Of a stretch of 13,196 nucleotides of DNA, positions 12,465 to 13,196 are shown piece by piece. The stretch is from Burkholderiales bacterium (lineage in GTDB: Bacteria; Pseudomonadota; Gammaproteobacteria; Burkholderiales; CAIKXV01). How positions within the stretch are numbered: the stretch's first letter is position 1; each line of letters begins with the position of its first letter. The notes beneath the pieces are model-generated. The model was not told the DNA's origin. It worked only from the letters and a program-made list of their open reading frames with translations, and searched no databases. The position numbers and the translations under genes were made by a program. Location of the stretch: the NCBI GenBank assembly GCA_019751575.1, contig JAIENF010000040.1, positions 1 to 13,196 on the forward strand. Direction: 5' to 3'.

Positions 12465-13196
12465 TCAGCCGTGCCGCGCCGGCCCGAACAGCGCGAACCG
12501 CCCGTCCTGCGCGAGCACGATGTCGAAGCGCGCCTCGAACATTGCGCCGGTGCCGGCCCCGCCCGCAGGCTTCGTGAACGGCACCACCAGTGCGTTGCGC
12601 AGTTCCGTGTCGCGGATCGCGTTGAGCAGCCCGTCGCGCTCGTTCTCCGGGGCGCCTGCCACGTAGAGCTGGGTGGTCAGCCGGCGGGAACCTCCGCCGG
12701 ACAGCGCGACGTGGATGTGCGGCGCGCGGCCGGGATAGGTGACCGGCCGGATGGTGCGGAACCGGTAGCGGCCCCCGGCATCGGTCATGGCCTGGCCGTA
12801 GCCCTGGAAGCCGGGGTCGAGCGGCCGATCGCCACGGTTGTCGCGCGGATGGTGGTAACGGCCGAACGCGTTGACCTGCCAGATCTCGACCAGGATGCCG
12901 GCCTGCGGCCGGCCGGAGACATCGGTGACGGTGCCGGTGAGATCGGTCACGTCGCCGCGTGCCACGGCCGACTGCCCGGCTACCCGGGTCAGGTCGCCGT
13001 CGCGGTCGAGCGGCAGTTCGCGCGGGAAGAACGGGCCTTCGGATTGCGGCGGCGTCGGACGACCCGCAGGGGTGCCGGCCGCCCGGGCGATGCCCGTCTG
13101 CGCCAGCGCCGCGAGGCCGCCGACGCTGCCCAGGGCGGCCGGCACCCACAGCCCGCCCTGCAGCCACAGCGCGCCGAACCGCTCCACCAGTTGCCG
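12465..13196 (-). CDS. Intradiol ring-cleavage dioxygenase (protocatechuate 3,4-dioxygenase beta-like), 5' end outside window
   Basis: Enzymes of this family use non-haem Fe(III) to open catechol-type rings between the two hydroxyls. The four iron ligands are all present. Numbered from the GTG at 13187 they are Tyr111 (FGRYHHP), Tyr151 (TYPGRAPHIHV), His157 and His159. TPPQSEGPFFP at 45-55 and EIWQVNAFGRYHH at 101-113 are family signatures. The spacing between second Tyr and first His is short, as in the single-subunit branch rather than classical PcaH. The GTG at 13187 is probably not the start: the frame stays open to the edge, reading R-Q-L-V-E-R-F-G, followed by a hydrophobic stretch to about Ala37. 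This looks like the tail of a Tat signal (R-R-Q-L-V type), so export to the periplasm is likely. It leads the dioxygenase-AKR-DUF6279 operon. Confidence 0.9.
   Translation of the reverse strand, partial: RQLVERFGALWLQGGLWVPAALGSVGGLAALAQTGIARAAGTPAGRPTPPQSEGPFFPRELPLDRDGDLTRVAGQSAVARGDVTDLTGTVTDVSGRPQAGILVEIWQVNAFGRYHHPRDNRGDRPLDPGFQGYGQAMTDAGGRYRFRTIRPVTYPGRAPHIHVALSGGGSRRLTTQLYVAGAPENERDGLLNAIRDTELRNALVVPFTKPAGGAGTGAMFEARFDIVLAQDGRFALFGPARHG

Noticed and set aside
12439..13167. N-terminal extension of the aldo/keto reductase frame through the dioxygenase gene
   Set aside because: The extension is an out-of-frame reading of the dioxygenase. The AKR family start matches ATG at 12438.

Overview
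The window is about two-thirds G+C by eye. It has tightly packed coding DNA, frequent GTG starts, a Bug/TctC-type periplasmic solute-binding protein, a PEP-CTERM-like secreted protein and a DUF6279-type lipoprotein. Together these point to a betaproteobacterium, most likely Burkholderiales or a relative; this is inferred from gene families and cannot be proven from the window. I see no tRNA, rRNA, CRISPR array, transposase gene or phage gene.

Layout. (1) 1-2599, plus strand: the 3' part of a gamma-glutamyltransferase-fold (Ntn) hydrolase followed by a Bug/TctC substrate-binding protein, probably one operon. (2) 2636-4111, minus strand: a 491-residue secreted protein with a variant PEP-CTERM sorting tail. 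(3) 4112-4378: a divergent control region. (4) 4379-5120, plus: a small 4-oxalocrotonate-tautomerase homologue and inorganic pyrophosphatase (ppa), 4 nt apart, closed by a strong intrinsic terminator. (5) 5185-5805: a stretch of about 620 nt without a confident gene; it holds a possible small promoter/SD/35-codon ORF/hairpin unit. (6) 5824-8922, plus: an LVIVD-repeat propeller protein, a CobW/COG0523 GTPase and a GNAT acetyltransferase, 10 nt apart and then overlapping by 4 nt. (7) 8896-8998: two hairpins sharing a GGTCAGA core, sitting exactly where two convergent genes end. (8) 8994-13196, minus: an intradiol dioxygenase (5' end outside the window), an aldo/keto reductase, a DUF6279 lipoprotein and a second, complete GGT-fold hydrolase.

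How the genes may work together. The first and last blocks look like accessory catabolism: amide-bond hydrolases of the GGT fold, a tricarboxylate/organic-acid binding protein, and oxidation or reduction of aromatic and carbonyl compounds. Neither GGT-fold enzyme keeps the full set of glutamate-binding residues, so both probably act on something other than glutathione. The central LVIVD-CobW-GNAT block is the most intriguing. A cytoplasmic, histidine-rich propeller is coupled to a metal-chaperone-type GTPase, which suggests (by inference) that the propeller is a metalloprotein. I found no clear defence, mobile or otherwise wholly new system. The best leads are that operon, the repeat pair that supplies both stop codons, and the possible small gene near 5350-5632.
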